A DNA stretch of 64,000 nucleotides from Lysobacter capsici (GCF_018732085.1 NZ_CP076103.1:1488001-1552000), one strand, 5' to 3'; shown: positions 1 through 9,185, counted from the first letter of the stretch. Program-made: numbers and translations. Notes: generated by a model not told the origin, from the sequence alone.

Positions 1-453
1 AAAACGGTTTCTGTCAGCGCACCGTAGCAACTCCGCGGCGGCGCAGAAACCTGGGGGCGGCCCTAGTCCGGGGCGGAGCCGCCGGTCTGGCTTGATTCCG
101 GTCCGGGGCCGCTGCGCCGTGCAACAGATTGGTCCTCGAACATGGCCGACAAACGCGTGTTCGCGTCCGTCGGATCGTTGCCTAGCGCCATCGGGCAGGC
201 ATCGCATGCGAGACATGCGTCGCGCGCAGCGCAAGCTGGGCGCCGGGCCAACCGCACAACCGACGAGCCGCACGACGAGCTTCACGAGACCCACGCGCGC
301 ACCGATCGCGACCGATCGCCTCGATCGGCACGTCCCGCTGCGCTCCCCGCGTTCCCTTTGCCCCGGCGGTGATGCCTAATAACGCGGTTCCCACGACGAC
401 ACCGCAACGCGAGAGGACGACGCCGCCGGCGCATCGCCGGACCGAAACGACGC
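1..453. other. No convincing gene
   Basis: Short open frames occur on both strands, as expected at this GC content, but none has a recognisable product or a Shine-Dalgarno sequence. The stretch probably holds the promoter of the ATP-grasp gene that begins at 454; TAATAA near 377 is a possible -10 element, without an obvious -35. Confidence 0.5.
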
Positions 454-1611
454 ATGGTCAAGGTACTCATATTGGGCCCCCGGGCTCCCGCGGCGCTGGA
501 GTTGGCGCGGCGCTTCGATCGTGCGGGGTGGAGCGTCCACGTCGCCGACAGCGTGTCTTGTCGCTTGAGCGCGTGGTCGCGCTCGGTGGCGCGCGCGCAT
601 CGGCTGCCGCCGCCGCGTTCGCGGGCCGGCGAGTTCGTCGCCGCGTTGACGCGTATCGTCGCCGCCGAAGGCATCGACCTGATCGTGCCGACCTGCGAGG
701 AAGTGTTCTTTGTTTCGCGCTATCGCTCGGCCTTGCCCGATGGCGTTCGGGTATTGGTCGACGACTTCGAAACACTGCGCGCGTTGCACAGCAAGCGCCA
801 CTTCCTGGAGTTGGCACGCGACTGCGGTGCCAACGTGCCCGACAGCGCGATCGTGACCGGCATCGACGAAGCGCGCGCATGGGCGGCCGGCGACCCGCTG
901 GTGCTCAAGCCCGAGTACTCGCGTTTCGGCGTACACGTCCGGCTGTATCCGCACGGCCTGCCGGCGGACGCGGCGCCGTTGGGGCTGGCGCAGGACTGGG
1001 TGGCGCAGCGCTATTACCACGGCACCGAGCTGTGCTCGTACAGCGTCGCCGACCGCGGGCGCTTGCTGGCGCATTCGGTGTACCGGCCGAGCTATCGATT
1101 GCGGCGCAGTTCGAGTTTCTATTTCGAACCCAGCCCTAATGCGGCGATTCGCGAATTCGTCGAGCGCTTTGTAGCCAAGATCGGATTCACCGGACAGATC
1201 TCCTTCGACTGGATCGTCGGCGATGACGGTCTGACCACCGTGCTGGAGTGCAATCCACGTGCGACCAGCGGGGTCCATCTGTTCGCTGATGACGACGCGC
1301 TGCCAGCGGCGCTGATGGGCGAAACCATGGAGTGCGTCGAGCCCAGTCGGCCTCAGCCGAAGATGCTGGCCGGGGTGATGGTCAGCGCGGGTCTGCTGCA
1401 GGCGATCGCGCAGGGCAACGTGAGGACGTGGTGGCGCGATTACCGGCGCGCCGACGATGTGCTGGCGATGGCCGGCGATCGACGCCCGCCGCTCGGCGGC
1501 CTGGTCGACATGGGCTCGTACGCGGCCACCGCGCTGCGCCAGGGCTGTAATCTGCGCGAGGCGGCGACGCGCGATATCGAGTGGGACGGCGAGCCTTTGC
1601 CGGACCTATGA
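454..1611 (+). CDS. ATP-grasp domain protein
   Basis: A 385-residue ATP-grasp ligase-like protein. The N-terminal third is a Rossmann-like pre-ATP-grasp domain beginning VKVLILGPR. LVLKPEYSRFG (around residue 150) looks like the ATP-binding beta strand with its lysine, and VLECNPRATSG (around residue 268) matches the Mg/ATP-binding E-x-N-P-R-x-x-S-G motif of the carbamoyl-phosphate synthetase/PurK/D-Ala ligase superfamily. Such enzymes join a carboxylate to an amine or thiol through an acyl-phosphate. The substrate cannot be read from sequence. Its stop overlaps the next start (ATGA), and a Rieske oxygenase follows, so the three are probably one transcription unit. No strong Shine-Dalgarno sequence precedes the ATG. 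Superfamily call is firm, function unknown. Confidence 0.85.
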   Translation: MVKVLILGPRAPAALELARRFDRAGWSVHVADSVSCRLSAWSRSVARAHRLPPPRSRAGEFVAALTRIVAAEGIDLIVPTCEEVFFVSRYRSALPDGVRVLVDDFETLRALHSKRHFLELARDCGANVPDSAIVTGIDEARAWAAGDPLVLKPEYSRFGVHVRLYPHGLPADAAPLGLAQDWVAQRYYHGTELCSYSVADRGRLLAHSVYRPSYRLRRSSSFYFEPSPNAAIREFVERFVAKIGFTGQISFDWIVGDDGLTTVLECNPRATSGVHLFADDDALPAALMGETMECVEPSRPQPKMLAGVMVSAGLLQAIAQGNVRTWWRDYRRADDVLAMAGDRRPPLGGLVDMGSYAATALRQGCNLREAATRDIEWDGEPLPDL

Positions 1612-2720
1612 AGTCGTCGGCGTCCACGCAGGTCGAATCGTTCAACGCACGCGTGCGGGCGTTCGCGCAGATCCACACGAGGATGCCATCGACCGCGTTC
1701 GCGGCCAATCTGCATACGCAGGTCGAAACGCTGAGCGCGGGCGAGGCGATGTTTCCGGTCACGGTGAACGATGCGCAGGCCGGCAATGCCTGGGTGTGTT
1801 CGCCGCACACGACCTACGGCGACTACGCACTCGAAGAAGCGGTGCGTTATGCGCCGCGCTGGCTGTCGCCGGCGTTGAACCTGCTCGGCCGCGGCAGCAA
1901 GGCCTGGCTGCGATCGGCGCAGATCGATCGCGCGGTGGCGATCAACAACTGGCTGCTGTCGACCAATCTGTATCCGCCTTTGCAGGCTGTGTCGCTGGCG
2001 AGCCTGTTGCGGCAGGCGTTGGCGCGCTGGCCCGGGCATGCGATCTGGCTGCGTTCGCTCAACGATCTCGAACATCGCGACTGGCTGGCCGAGTGCGAGC
2101 GGCTGGGATTCGCGCTGATCCCGAGCCGGCAGGTGTATGTGTTCCACGATGTCGCGCGCCTGGCGCGCGAGCGGCACAATCTGAAGATCGACCTGAAACT
2201 AGCGGCGAAGCAACCCGGCCGCGCGCACGACGGCGATATCGTCGATGCCGACTATCCGCGCATCGCTGAGCTTTACGAACGGCTGTACATGGACAAGTAT
2301 TCGCGTTGCAACCCGCATTACAACGCGCAGTTCATGCGTCAGTGGCACCGTGCCGGTCTGCTGGAGTTCGACGGCTATCGCGACGAGGCCGGGCTGCTGT
2401 TGTGCATCGCCGGGCAGTTCCGCCAGGGCCACACGCTGACCACGCCGATCGTCGGTTACGACACCGACCTGCCGCAGCGCATGGGACTGTATCGCCTGCT
2501 GACGGCCTGCACCTTCGAACACGCCATCGCCAGCGGCTTCGACATCAACTTCAGCGCGGGCGCGGCGGGGTTCAAGCGCCTGCGCGGTGGGACGCCTAGC
2601 ATCGAGTACAGCGCGGTGTATATGCGGCATCTGCCTCGACCTACGCGGCGGATTTTGACGATCATCTCGGCGCTGACGCGGCGAGCCGGCGTGCCGATCA
2701 TGCGCAGGTTCGAGTTGTGA
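1608..2720 (+). CDS. FemAB/GNAT-like acyltransferase
   Basis: A 370-residue protein translated from an ATG that overlaps the stop of the ATP-grasp gene, so the two are translationally coupled; an in-frame upstream start at 1581 is rejected for this reason. The C-terminal half (about residues 210-340) resembles the GNAT fold used by FemAB-type aminoacyltransferases, with the closing pattern NFSAGAAGFKRLRGG typical of that group. The N-terminal half is less clear and may be a second degenerate GNAT lobe. The protein has no signal peptide or membrane segment. Beside an ATP-grasp ligase and a Rieske oxygenase it would suit acylation or aminoacylation of a small molecule, but this is inference and no substrate is known. 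Confidence 0.7.
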   Translation: MKSSASTQVESFNARVRAFAQIHTRMPSTAFAANLHTQVETLSAGEAMFPVTVNDAQAGNAWVCSPHTTYGDYALEEAVRYAPRWLSPALNLLGRGSKAWLRSAQIDRAVAINNWLLSTNLYPPLQAVSLASLLRQALARWPGHAIWLRSLNDLEHRDWLAECERLGFALIPSRQVYVFHDVARLARERHNLKIDLKLAAKQPGRAHDGDIVDADYPRIAELYERLYMDKYSRCNPHYNAQFMRQWHRAGLLEFDGYRDEAGLLLCIAGQFRQGHTLTTPIVGYDTDLPQRMGLYRLLTACTFEHAIASGFDINFSAGAAGFKRLRGGTPSIEYSAVYMRHLPRPTRRILTIISALTRRAGVPIMRRFEL

Positions 2721-2799
2721 GCGCGGCGGCTCGACCCGCGTCTGCGCAAACGGGGCGACCGGCATGCGCGGCGACGGCAAATCGCGGGATAATCCGGGC

Positions 2800-3813
2800 A
2801 TGACGACCTGGCATGCCTCGCACTACGCACGCTGGTTCCCCGCGCTGTGCGCGGACCGCCTGGGCCACAGGCCGGTGGCGGTCACCGTGCTCGATCGCCC
2901 GATCGTGCTCGGCCGTGCCCGCGATGGGCGGTTGTTCGCGTTGGAAGACCGCTGCCCGCACCGGCATGCGCCGCTGTCGGCCGGGACCGTCACCGAGTCG
3001 GGCATTGCGTGTGCGTACCACGGCTGGCGTTTCGATGCCGATGGTCGCTTGTGCGAGATTCCCGGCATGCCGGCGGACTGTCCGTTACCGCAAGTGCGTG
3101 TGCGCAACATCGCCGTGCGCGAGCATGACGGCCTGATCTGGCTGCGTCTGGACGGGCGCGACCAAGGCGGGTTGCCGCGGATGCTGAGCGAGAACTCCGC
3201 GGGTTCGCGGCGGTTCCTGTGGCAGACCCAATGGCAGGCGCATGTGATCGATGCGATCGAAAATTTCCTCGATCCGATGCACACGCATTGGATTCATCCG
3301 GGCCTGGTGCGCAGCGGCGATAACCGGCAGCCGATGACGGCGCGATTCGAACCCGACGATGCCGGATTCAAGGTGGTCTATCGCGACCAGCCGCAGCAGT
3401 CGGGCCTGCTGTACCGCCTGTTCGAATCGCCGCGCGAAAGCGAACAGGCGATCTTCGACGCGCCGGGCAGCGCGCAGATCGAATACCGCTACGTCAACGG
3501 CGGGATCGTTCGCATCACCCTGCATTTCACTCCGCAGACCCGCGACATCACCTCGGTGTTCGCGACCTTGCACGTGGAAAACCGCTGGGCGCCGGCGTGG
3601 CTCGTGCGTCGTCTGGTGTGGCCGCTGCTCAAGCGCGTCAACGATCAGGACGCGCGGATACTGGCGATGCAGGCGGTCAACATGCAGCGTTTTCCCGGCG
3701 CGCGCGGCGCATCGACCCAGCTCGATCTGGTCCGGCCGTGGGTCGAAGCGTTCTGGCAGACCGGTGAAGCACCGGTCGATGAGCAGGCCCGCGAGGTGCG
3801 GATCCTGCTGTAA
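2800..3813 (+). CDS. Rieske non-heme iron oxygenase, alpha-subunit type
   Basis: A 337-residue aromatic-ring-hydroxylating oxygenase-like protein. The Rieske [2Fe-2S] ligands are seen as CPHRHAPLSAG and CAYHGW in the first 90 residues. The catalytic domain has the mononuclear iron motif D-x2-H-x4-H in NFLDPMHTHWIHPG (around residue 160), and DQDARIL near residue 280 probably supplies the third ligand Asp. Family members hydroxylate, demethylate or desaturate small substrates using electrons from a separate reductase, which is not encoded nearby. The ATG at 2800 was preferred to the one at 2764 because the Rieske domain starts right after it; GATAAT lies 6 bases upstream, so transcription might start at or near the ATG. 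Gap to the preceding gene is 79 bases. Confidence 0.88.
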   Translation: MTTWHASHYARWFPALCADRLGHRPVAVTVLDRPIVLGRARDGRLFALEDRCPHRHAPLSAGTVTESGIACAYHGWRFDADGRLCEIPGMPADCPLPQVRVRNIAVREHDGLIWLRLDGRDQGGLPRMLSENSAGSRRFLWQTQWQAHVIDAIENFLDPMHTHWIHPGLVRSGDNRQPMTARFEPDDAGFKVVYRDQPQQSGLLYRLFESPRESEQAIFDAPGSAQIEYRYVNGGIVRITLHFTPQTRDITSVFATLHVENRWAPAWLVRRLVWPLLKRVNDQDARILAMQAVNMQRFPGARGASTQLDLVRPWVEAFWQTGEAPVDEQAREVRILL

Positions 3814-3833
3814 GGCCGATGCAGGGGCTCAGT

Positions 3834-5675
3834 TCAGTGCGAGTCCGTCGTTGGCTTCTTGTCCGCCGCGACCGGCGCTGAGGTCTTGTCCGACTTCATC
3901 GCCAGCCGCGTCTTCGCGCGTTCCTCTTCCGAATCCATTTCGAACTGCACCAGTTTGCTGTCGTCGCCAAACTGGAAGTCCGACCAGCGGCGCGGCACCG
4001 CCTTGACTCGCCCCGCGCGCATCGCCGGAGCCACGGTCTCGGCGCGATCGCCGAGATAGCTGCGGCCGATCTTGTCCCACAGGCCGTCTTCCAGGCTGTA
4101 GACGAAGCAGGTCGCGCCGTATTGCACGGTGTTGCACAACAGGTAGTCGTTGCGGCCGTTGCGGTCGAGGTCCGGGGTCATCAGCACGCATTGCGAATCG
4201 GCGTTCAGGCAGTCCGGCGTAGGCAGCCGTTGCGCGATCAAGGCCTGCAGCCACACCGTATCGGGTTGATCGGCGCCCGGCGCGATCTGGATATGCCGCA
4301 GCGCGGCCGCGACCGTGTCGGCCTGGGCCTGGACGCGATCGTCCATGCTGTATTCCCACCGGTTCTTCATCTTGAGCACGCGCTCGAGCTTGGCGCTTTG
4401 CTTGTCGCCGGCGAATTGCGGATCGCCGCGCAAGCTCTGCAGGGCCTCGTAGCCGCGGCGGCCGTTCTGGAAACGCAGATGGCTGAGGTCGAAGTCTTCC
4501 GCCGGGGTGCGGCCTTCGCGCAGGCGCGCGAGTTGGTCGTTGACGGTGAGGCGGTGCGGGTCGAGCAGCAGCGAGTTCGCCGCGACCGCGAACGCCATCG
4601 CCACCAGCGAGACGATCACGTTGACCCGCATCAGCCCGTGCAGCCAGCCCAGGCGCGGCCGCAGCGCGGCCCAGGCGTAGCCAAACGCGTACGCGGTGAG
4701 CACGACCGAGGCGATCACCGCCCACAGGCGTTCGGCGGTCCATCCGTACTGGCCGATGCGCAAGGCCAGCGCGTACAGCCCGAGCATCGCGTAAATCGGC
4801 AGGATCAGCAGCGCCGCTTCGACTACCCGCCGCAGCCAGCGCGGATACGGCGGCTCGCCGCTGCCGTCCTGGTACACCGCGTTGACGAACAGCACCATCA
4901 CCGCGATCAGGCACATCAGGATCAAGGTCGCCGAGCGGGTCTGCCACAGCGCGTCCAGGCCGGTGAACGGCAGGCTGATCACGAACAACAGCGCGATCAC
5001 CGCGACCAGCGGCAGCAGGCCCTTGAAGATCGCGAACAGGATCTGGCGCGCGACCTGCACCGGCCGTTGCTGAGTGCGGCCGACCAGCACGCCCAGGCCG
5101 ATCATGATCCCGCTGGCGAGATGGATGAAGCTGCGCATGCTGAACGCATCGGCGAAGAACTGGATGCCGATCAGCTTGAACAGCACCGCGCACAGGCCGA
5201 GCACGGCCCAGCAGATGCCGACGAACACCGCGGTGAGCAGCAAGGTCAGCGCGTTCTGCCAGCCGTGTTCGAACAACTGGTGATAGGACGCGCGCCAGCG
5301 GCCGCTGTCCAGCCGGCATTGCAGATAGGGCAGGGCGACGAACAGGGCGATCGCCAGGCTCGCGCCGAACGGCCACAGCACCGCGCTGGCGTTGATGTCG
5401 GGCGCGCCTGTCGCGCTCCAGCCGGCCCACCACGCCAGCAGCAGATAGATCACGCCGATGCCGACCGCGTGTTGCCAGAATCGCGCATCGTTCAGGCGCT
5501 GCACCGACAGTATCATCATCGTCGGCACCGACAGCACGATCACGTAGCCGCACACTTCCAGGCCGCTGTCGGCGAACGGGCCGATCCGCAGCAGATACAG
5601 CAGCAGGCCCTGCAACAGCGCGACCAGGACGATGAACGAGCGCGTGGCGGAGGACAGAGTGGGAGGCGCAGTCAT
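3834..5675 (-). CDS. DUF4153 family membrane protein
   Basis: A 613-residue inner-membrane protein. Residues 1 to about 410 hold some 11 hydrophobic segments, beginning SFIVLVALLQGLLLYLLRIG, and match the DUF4153 pattern; the last 200 residues are soluble and hydrophilic and end in a Lys/Asp-rich tail. The start at 5675 is supported by AAAGGA eight bases upstream; a longer frame starting at 5756 lacks such support. The gene stands alone between convergent and same-strand neighbours. The biochemical role of DUF4153 proteins is not established as far as I know. Confidence 0.8.
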   Translation of the reverse strand: MTAPPTLSSATRSFIVLVALLQGLLLYLLRIGPFADSGLEVCGYVIVLSVPTMMILSVQRLNDARFWQHAVGIGVIYLLLAWWAGWSATGAPDINASAVLWPFGASLAIALFVALPYLQCRLDSGRWRASYHQLFEHGWQNALTLLLTAVFVGICWAVLGLCAVLFKLIGIQFFADAFSMRSFIHLASGIMIGLGVLVGRTQQRPVQVARQILFAIFKGLLPLVAVIALLFVISLPFTGLDALWQTRSATLILMCLIAVMVLFVNAVYQDGSGEPPYPRWLRRVVEAALLILPIYAMLGLYALALRIGQYGWTAERLWAVIASVVLTAYAFGYAWAALRPRLGWLHGLMRVNVIVSLVAMAFAVAANSLLLDPHRLTVNDQLARLREGRTPAEDFDLSHLRFQNGRRGYEALQSLRGDPQFAGDKQSAKLERVLKMKNRWEYSMDDRVQAQADTVAAALRHIQIAPGADQPDTVWLQALIAQRLPTPDCLNADSQCVLMTPDLDRNGRNDYLLCNTVQYGATCFVYSLEDGLWDKIGRSYLGDRAETVAPAMRAGRVKAVPRRWSDFQFGDDSKLVQFEMDSEEERAKTRLAMKSDKTSAPVAADKKPTTDSH

Positions 5676-5778
5676 GCGGAATCCTTTGCGATGAGCTGGG
5701 TGAGCGGAGCATCGCGCGGCGCGCGCCGGGGCGGCGCGCATCGCGATGTCGTCCATGACGATGGGCGGGGCGTGACGA

Positions 5779-6558
5779 TCAGCGGGTTTTCTTCGCCGCG
5801 GGCTTGGCGCTCGCGATTTTCTTAGCGACAGGTTTCTTGCTTGCCGCCGGTTTGGCGGCTGCTTTCTTGGCCGGTGCCGGCTTGCTGACGCTCTTGTTGG
5901 CGACAGTTTTGTTGACGGCCTTGGCGGGCGCGGCCTTTGCGTCGCCGGCTTTCCCCGCAGTTGTTCCCGCGGACTTCGAAGCAGGTTTCAGCGACGCCGC
6001 CTGCTCCCGCGCACGCCGCCAGTACGGCTTGAGCTTGTCGATGCGCTGATAGGCCGGGCAACTTTCGCGGTGCGCGCCGGGCAGGTAGCTCAGGCTCATC
6101 AGGAATTCGTTGGTGATCTCGCCGCCGGTGAAACGGAAGGTCTTCTTGAACAGCTTGATCCAGTCGGCCTTCTCGCGCGGCCGGCCGTCGAGCAGTTGAT
6201 GCGCGTCCAGCCATTGCGCGAAGCCGCCGTGGCTGGCGCGCAGGCCCTGGATCACCTGGGCGTTGTGGATCGCCGCATCGACCTTGAGCCGGTTGCGGAT
6301 GATGCCGGCGTCCTCGAGCAGGCGCAGGCGCTCGGCCTGTCCGTACGCGGCGACCTTGTCGACCGCGAAACCGTCGTAGGCGCGGCGGAAGCCCTCGCGC
6401 TTGCGCAGGATGGTTTCCCAGCTCAGCCCGGCCTGGTTGATTTCCAGGATCAGGCGTTCGAACAGGTCTGATTCGTCGCGTTGCGGGAAACCGTACTCGC
6501 GGTCGTGGTACTCGCCGTGGACGGGATGGTTCGGGGCGATGTTGCAGTAGCCCGACAT
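5779..6558 (-). CDS. tag: DNA-3-methyladenine glycosylase I with basic tail
   Basis: Removes 3-methyladenine from alkylated DNA in base-excision repair. Residues 1-185 align with Tag: the zinc-binding snap is visible as Cys5 and His18 with a later HRESC pair, the substrate-binding Glu lies in LILEINQAGLSW (Glu39), and the helix-hairpin region follows. The start at 6558 begins MSGYC, the normal Tag N-terminus; an open frame reaching 6816 adds 86 Arg/Pro-rich residues that do not look real. Unlike standard Tag (about 190 residues), this protein carries about 70 extra C-terminal residues made almost only of Ala, Lys and Pro in AKKPA-like repeats, resembling histone H1-like tails, which may add non-specific DNA binding. 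Confidence 0.9.
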   Translation of the reverse strand: MSGYCNIAPNHPVHGEYHDREYGFPQRDESDLFERLILEINQAGLSWETILRKREGFRRAYDGFAVDKVAAYGQAERLRLLEDAGIIRNRLKVDAAIHNAQVIQGLRASHGGFAQWLDAHQLLDGRPREKADWIKLFKKTFRFTGGEITNEFLMSLSYLPGAHRESCPAYQRIDKLKPYWRRAREQAASLKPASKSAGTTAGKAGDAKAAPAKAVNKTVANKSVSKPAPAKKAAAKPAASKKPVAKKIASAKPAAKKTR

Positions 6559-6861
6559 GAAAGCCTCGAAGGAGCGCGCTCGAACCGGCGCGGCACTGGA
6601 TTGTCGGCGCGGCGCGCGGGCGAATCCAGTGGCGTGCGGACCCATGGGCCGTAGACCGCCATGGATCGCCGCGAAGCCCGACCCCGGCCGCTCACGCCGG
6701 CTCACGCGCCGCGCGGGCGAGATATTTCCAGGCCTGGCCGGATTCGGCCGTGCCCGGACCGACCCCGTCACGGCGGACATCGGTCCGAGGCCGAACCCCA
6801 AGCTGCGCGCCAGCACCCGTTTTCGCGGCCCGCAGCCGCGCCCGGCACGTTAGAATGGGGC

Positions 6862-7428
6862 ATGCCCGTGATGCCAACGCCCCTTGCCAATCAGGTCCTG
6901 ATCGCGCTGTCCGCGCTGGCCGATACCAATTTTTCGCGCAGCGTCGCCTTGATCTGCCAACACGACGACGACGGTGCCATGGGCATCGTGGTCAATCGTC
7001 CGTCGGAATACACGCTCGGCGAAGTGTTCGGACAGATGGGCGTGGACGGCGGCGACGAATCGCTGCGCGCGCAGGTCGTGCTCGCCGGCGGCCCGGTTCA
7101 TCCCGAGCGCGGCTTCGTCCTGCACGACGGCGGCACCCGCTGGGATTCGACCCTGGTCATCGGCAGCGGCCTGTACCTGACCACCTCGCGCGACATCCTC
7201 GAAGCCATGGCCGCCGGCGAAGGCCCGGACAACGCCGTGGTCGCGTTGGGGTGCGCCGGCTGGGGTTCGGGCCAGCTCGAACACGAAATCACCGAGAACG
7301 ATTGGCTGACCGCGCCGGCCGACGCCGAGCTGCTGTTCGAACTGCCGCTGGACGCGCGCTGGCAGGCCGCGGCCGGCCGCATCGGCGTGGACCTCGCGCA
7401 TCTGGCCGATTACGCCGGGCACGCATGA
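6862..7428 (+). CDS. algH: YqgE/AlgH family protein
   Basis: A 188-residue cytosolic protein of the YqgE/AlgH family, recognised from LANQVLIALSALADTNFSRSV at the N-terminus, GGPVHPERGFVLH in the middle and the GCAGWGSGQLE block. Structures are known for the family but the function is not settled. It overlaps ruvX by ATGA, the usual pairing in proteobacteria, and pyrB follows, so the three probably form one operon. TAGAAT stands only five bases before the ATG and no Shine-Dalgarno sequence is seen, suggesting a leaderless transcript. An open frame from 6661 is rejected as non-homologous extension. Confidence 0.92.
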   Translation: MPVMPTPLANQVLIALSALADTNFSRSVALICQHDDDGAMGIVVNRPSEYTLGEVFGQMGVDGGDESLRAQVVLAGGPVHPERGFVLHDGGTRWDSTLVIGSGLYLTTSRDILEAMAAGEGPDNAVVALGCAGWGSGQLEHEITENDWLTAPADAELLFELPLDARWQAAAGRIGVDLAHLADYAGHA

Positions 7429-7922
7429 GCTCCGAGCCTGGCCATTCGGGCCAATCGACCATCCGCAGCGACGGCACGGTGCTCGGATTCGATGTCGGCG
7501 CGCGCCGGATCGGGGTCGCGGTGGGCAGCGCGTTCGGCTATGGCGCGCGTGCGCTGGCGGTGATCGATGTCCACGGTGGCGGCCCGGATTGGGGCGCGAT
7601 TGATCGCGTGCTCAAGGAATGGCGCCCCGATGGCTTGATCGTCGGCGACCCGATGACGCTCGAAGGCGGCGATCAACCCGCGCGCGTGCGCGCGCTCAGC
7701 TTCGCCCGGCAATTGCGCCAGCGCTACAAACTGCCGGTGGTGATGGTCGACGAGCGTTCCAGCTCGGTCGAGGCCGCGCACCGTTTCGCCGCCGATCGCG
7801 CCGAAGGCCGCAAGCGCCGCCGCGACGCCGAAGCGCTGGATGCGGTGGCCGCGGCGGTGATCGTCGAGCGCTGGGCCGCTTCGCCCGGCGACGCCACCGA
7901 TATCGACCTGCTTCCGCCCTGA
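7425..7922 (+). CDS. ruvX: Holliday junction resolvase-like RuvX/YqgF
   Basis: A 165-residue RNase H-fold nuclease of the YqgF family, implicated in processing the 5' end of pre-16S rRNA and in Holliday-junction resolution. The catalytic acidic residues are visible in LGFDVGARRIGVA near the N-terminus, VVMVDERSSSVEA in the middle and RDAEALDAVAAAV near the C-terminus. Start codon overlaps the algH stop (ATGA). The first 15 residues are extra compared with the usual family start but precede no better start codon. pyrB begins 16 bases downstream. Confidence 0.93.
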   Translation: MSSEPGHSGQSTIRSDGTVLGFDVGARRIGVAVGSAFGYGARALAVIDVHGGGPDWGAIDRVLKEWRPDGLIVGDPMTLEGGDQPARVRALSFARQLRQRYKLPVVMVDERSSSVEAAHRFAADRAEGRKRRRDAEALDAVAAAVIVERWAASPGDATDIDLLPP

Positions 7923-7938
7923 CTTACAGCCCGCTCCC

Positions 7939-8871
7939 ATGAACTCCTCCGTTTCCCCCGCCGGTTCGCGCCATCTGCTGAGCCTGCGCGACAGCACGCG
8001 CGAATCGCTCGACGCCTTGTTGATCCGCGCGCAAGCCTTCGCCGAAGGTCATTACGACAGCCGCGCGCTGGCCGGCATCGCGGTGTGTACGTTGTTTTTC
8101 GAACCGTCCACGCGCACCCGCCTGAGTTTCCAGCTGGCCGCGCAGCAGCTCGGCGCGCATGTGCTGAACTTCGACGCCTCCACTTCCTCGACCAGCAAGG
8201 GCGAGACCGCGCTGGACACGCTCAAGAACATCGAAGCGATGGGCGTGCGCGGTTTCGTCATCCGTCATCGCGAGGACGGCGCGGTCGCCGCGCTCGCCGA
8301 GCAGGCGCGCGAAGGCACCTGCCTGGTCAATGCCGGCGACGGACGCAGCGCGCATCCGACCCAGGGCCTGCTCGACATGCTGACCCTGCGCCAGGCCAAG
8401 GGCGCGGATTTTTCCGCGTTGCGCGTGGCGCTGATCGGCGACGTCAAGCATTCGCGCGTGGCGCGTTCGGACCTGCAGGCGCTGCGCGCCCTGGGCGCCG
8501 GCGAGATCCGCGTGTGCGGCCCGGCCGCGCTGTTGCCCGACGACGGCACCCTGGATGGCTGCTTGGTCACCCAGGATTTCGATGCCGCGCTCGATGGCGT
8601 GGACGCGGTGATGATGCTGCGTCTGCAGCGTGAACGCATGGAAGAAGGCCTAGTCGCCTCGCTGGACGACTACCACCGCGACTACGGCCTGACCGCGACG
8701 CGCCTGCGCCGCGCCGCCGCCGACGCGGTGGTGATGCATCCCGGGCCGATGAACCGCGGAGTCGAGATCACCGATGAAGTGGCCGACGGCCCGCAGTCGT
8801 TGATCTTGACCCAGGTCGCCAACGGCGTGGCGGTGCGCATGGCGGTGCTGGAAACCCTGCTCAAGGGCTGA
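7939..8871 (+). CDS. pyrB: Aspartate carbamoyltransferase catalytic subunit
   Basis: Makes N-carbamoyl-aspartate from carbamoyl phosphate and aspartate, the committed step of pyrimidine synthesis, in the cytosol. The 310-residue length is typical. Carbamoyl-phosphate-binding FFEPSTRTRLSF, the HPTQGLLD motif, the aspartate-side MLRLQRERM and HPGPMNRGVEI are all intact. No regulatory subunit (pyrI) is adjacent. The gene follows ruvX by 16 bases, an arrangement common in Xanthomonadaceae and Pseudomonas. Confidence 0.97.
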   Translation: MNSSVSPAGSRHLLSLRDSTRESLDALLIRAQAFAEGHYDSRALAGIAVCTLFFEPSTRTRLSFQLAAQQLGAHVLNFDASTSSTSKGETALDTLKNIEAMGVRGFVIRHREDGAVAALAEQAREGTCLVNAGDGRSAHPTQGLLDMLTLRQAKGADFSALRVALIGDVKHSRVARSDLQALRALGAGEIRVCGPAALLPDDGTLDGCLVTQDFDAALDGVDAVMMLRLQRERMEEGLVASLDDYHRDYGLTATRLRRAAADAVVMHPGPMNRGVEITDEVADGPQSLILTQVANGVAVRMAVLETLLKG

Positions 8872-8916
8872 TTTTCGTCGCGTCGGGTTGATGCGGCGGC
8901 TTACCTGGATATCGAC

Positions 8917-9129
8917 ATGATCGTGAAAGACAGCAACGGCACCGTGCTCGCCGATGGCGATTCGGTGCTGCTGATCAAGGACCTGAAAGTGAAAGGCACC
9001 TCGGTGACGCTCAAGCGCGGCACGCTGTGCAAGAACATCCGCCTGACCGATGAGGAAGACGAGATCGAGTGCAACGTCGACAAGGTCAAGGGACTGGTGT
9101 TGCGGACTGAGTTTTTGAAGAAGGCTTGA
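8917..9129 (+). CDS. PhnA/YjdM C-terminal domain small protein
   Basis: A 70-residue protein matching the PhnA (YjdM) C-terminal domain: VKDSNGTVLADGDSVLLIKD and a VKGLVLRTEFLKKA ending. The usual N-terminal zinc ribbon of full-length YjdM is absent, as in many short bacterial members. The old name alkylphosphonate uptake protein is historical; a role in phosphonate metabolism is not proven. It lies 45 bases after pyrB on the same strand and may be read from the same transcript. It is unrelated by position to the phosphonate gene set at 32-47 kb. Confidence 0.85.
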   Translation: MIVKDSNGTVLADGDSVLLIKDLKVKGTSVTLKRGTLCKNIRLTDEEDEIECNVDKVKGLVLRTEFLKKA

Positions 9130-9185
9130 ATGGTTTGAGTGGGGGCGCGCCTGCGTGCGGTTGCGCGTGGCGAGGCAAGGCAGGA

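Noticed and set aside
4122..5825. A 567-codon open frame on the plus strand
   Set aside because: Antisense to the DUF4153 gene; Gln/Arg/His-rich composition typical of shadow frames.
8917..9129. Link between the PhnA-like small protein and phosphonate breakdown
   Set aside because: The name is historical; the gene follows pyrB and is 23 kb from the phosphonate set without the shared motif.
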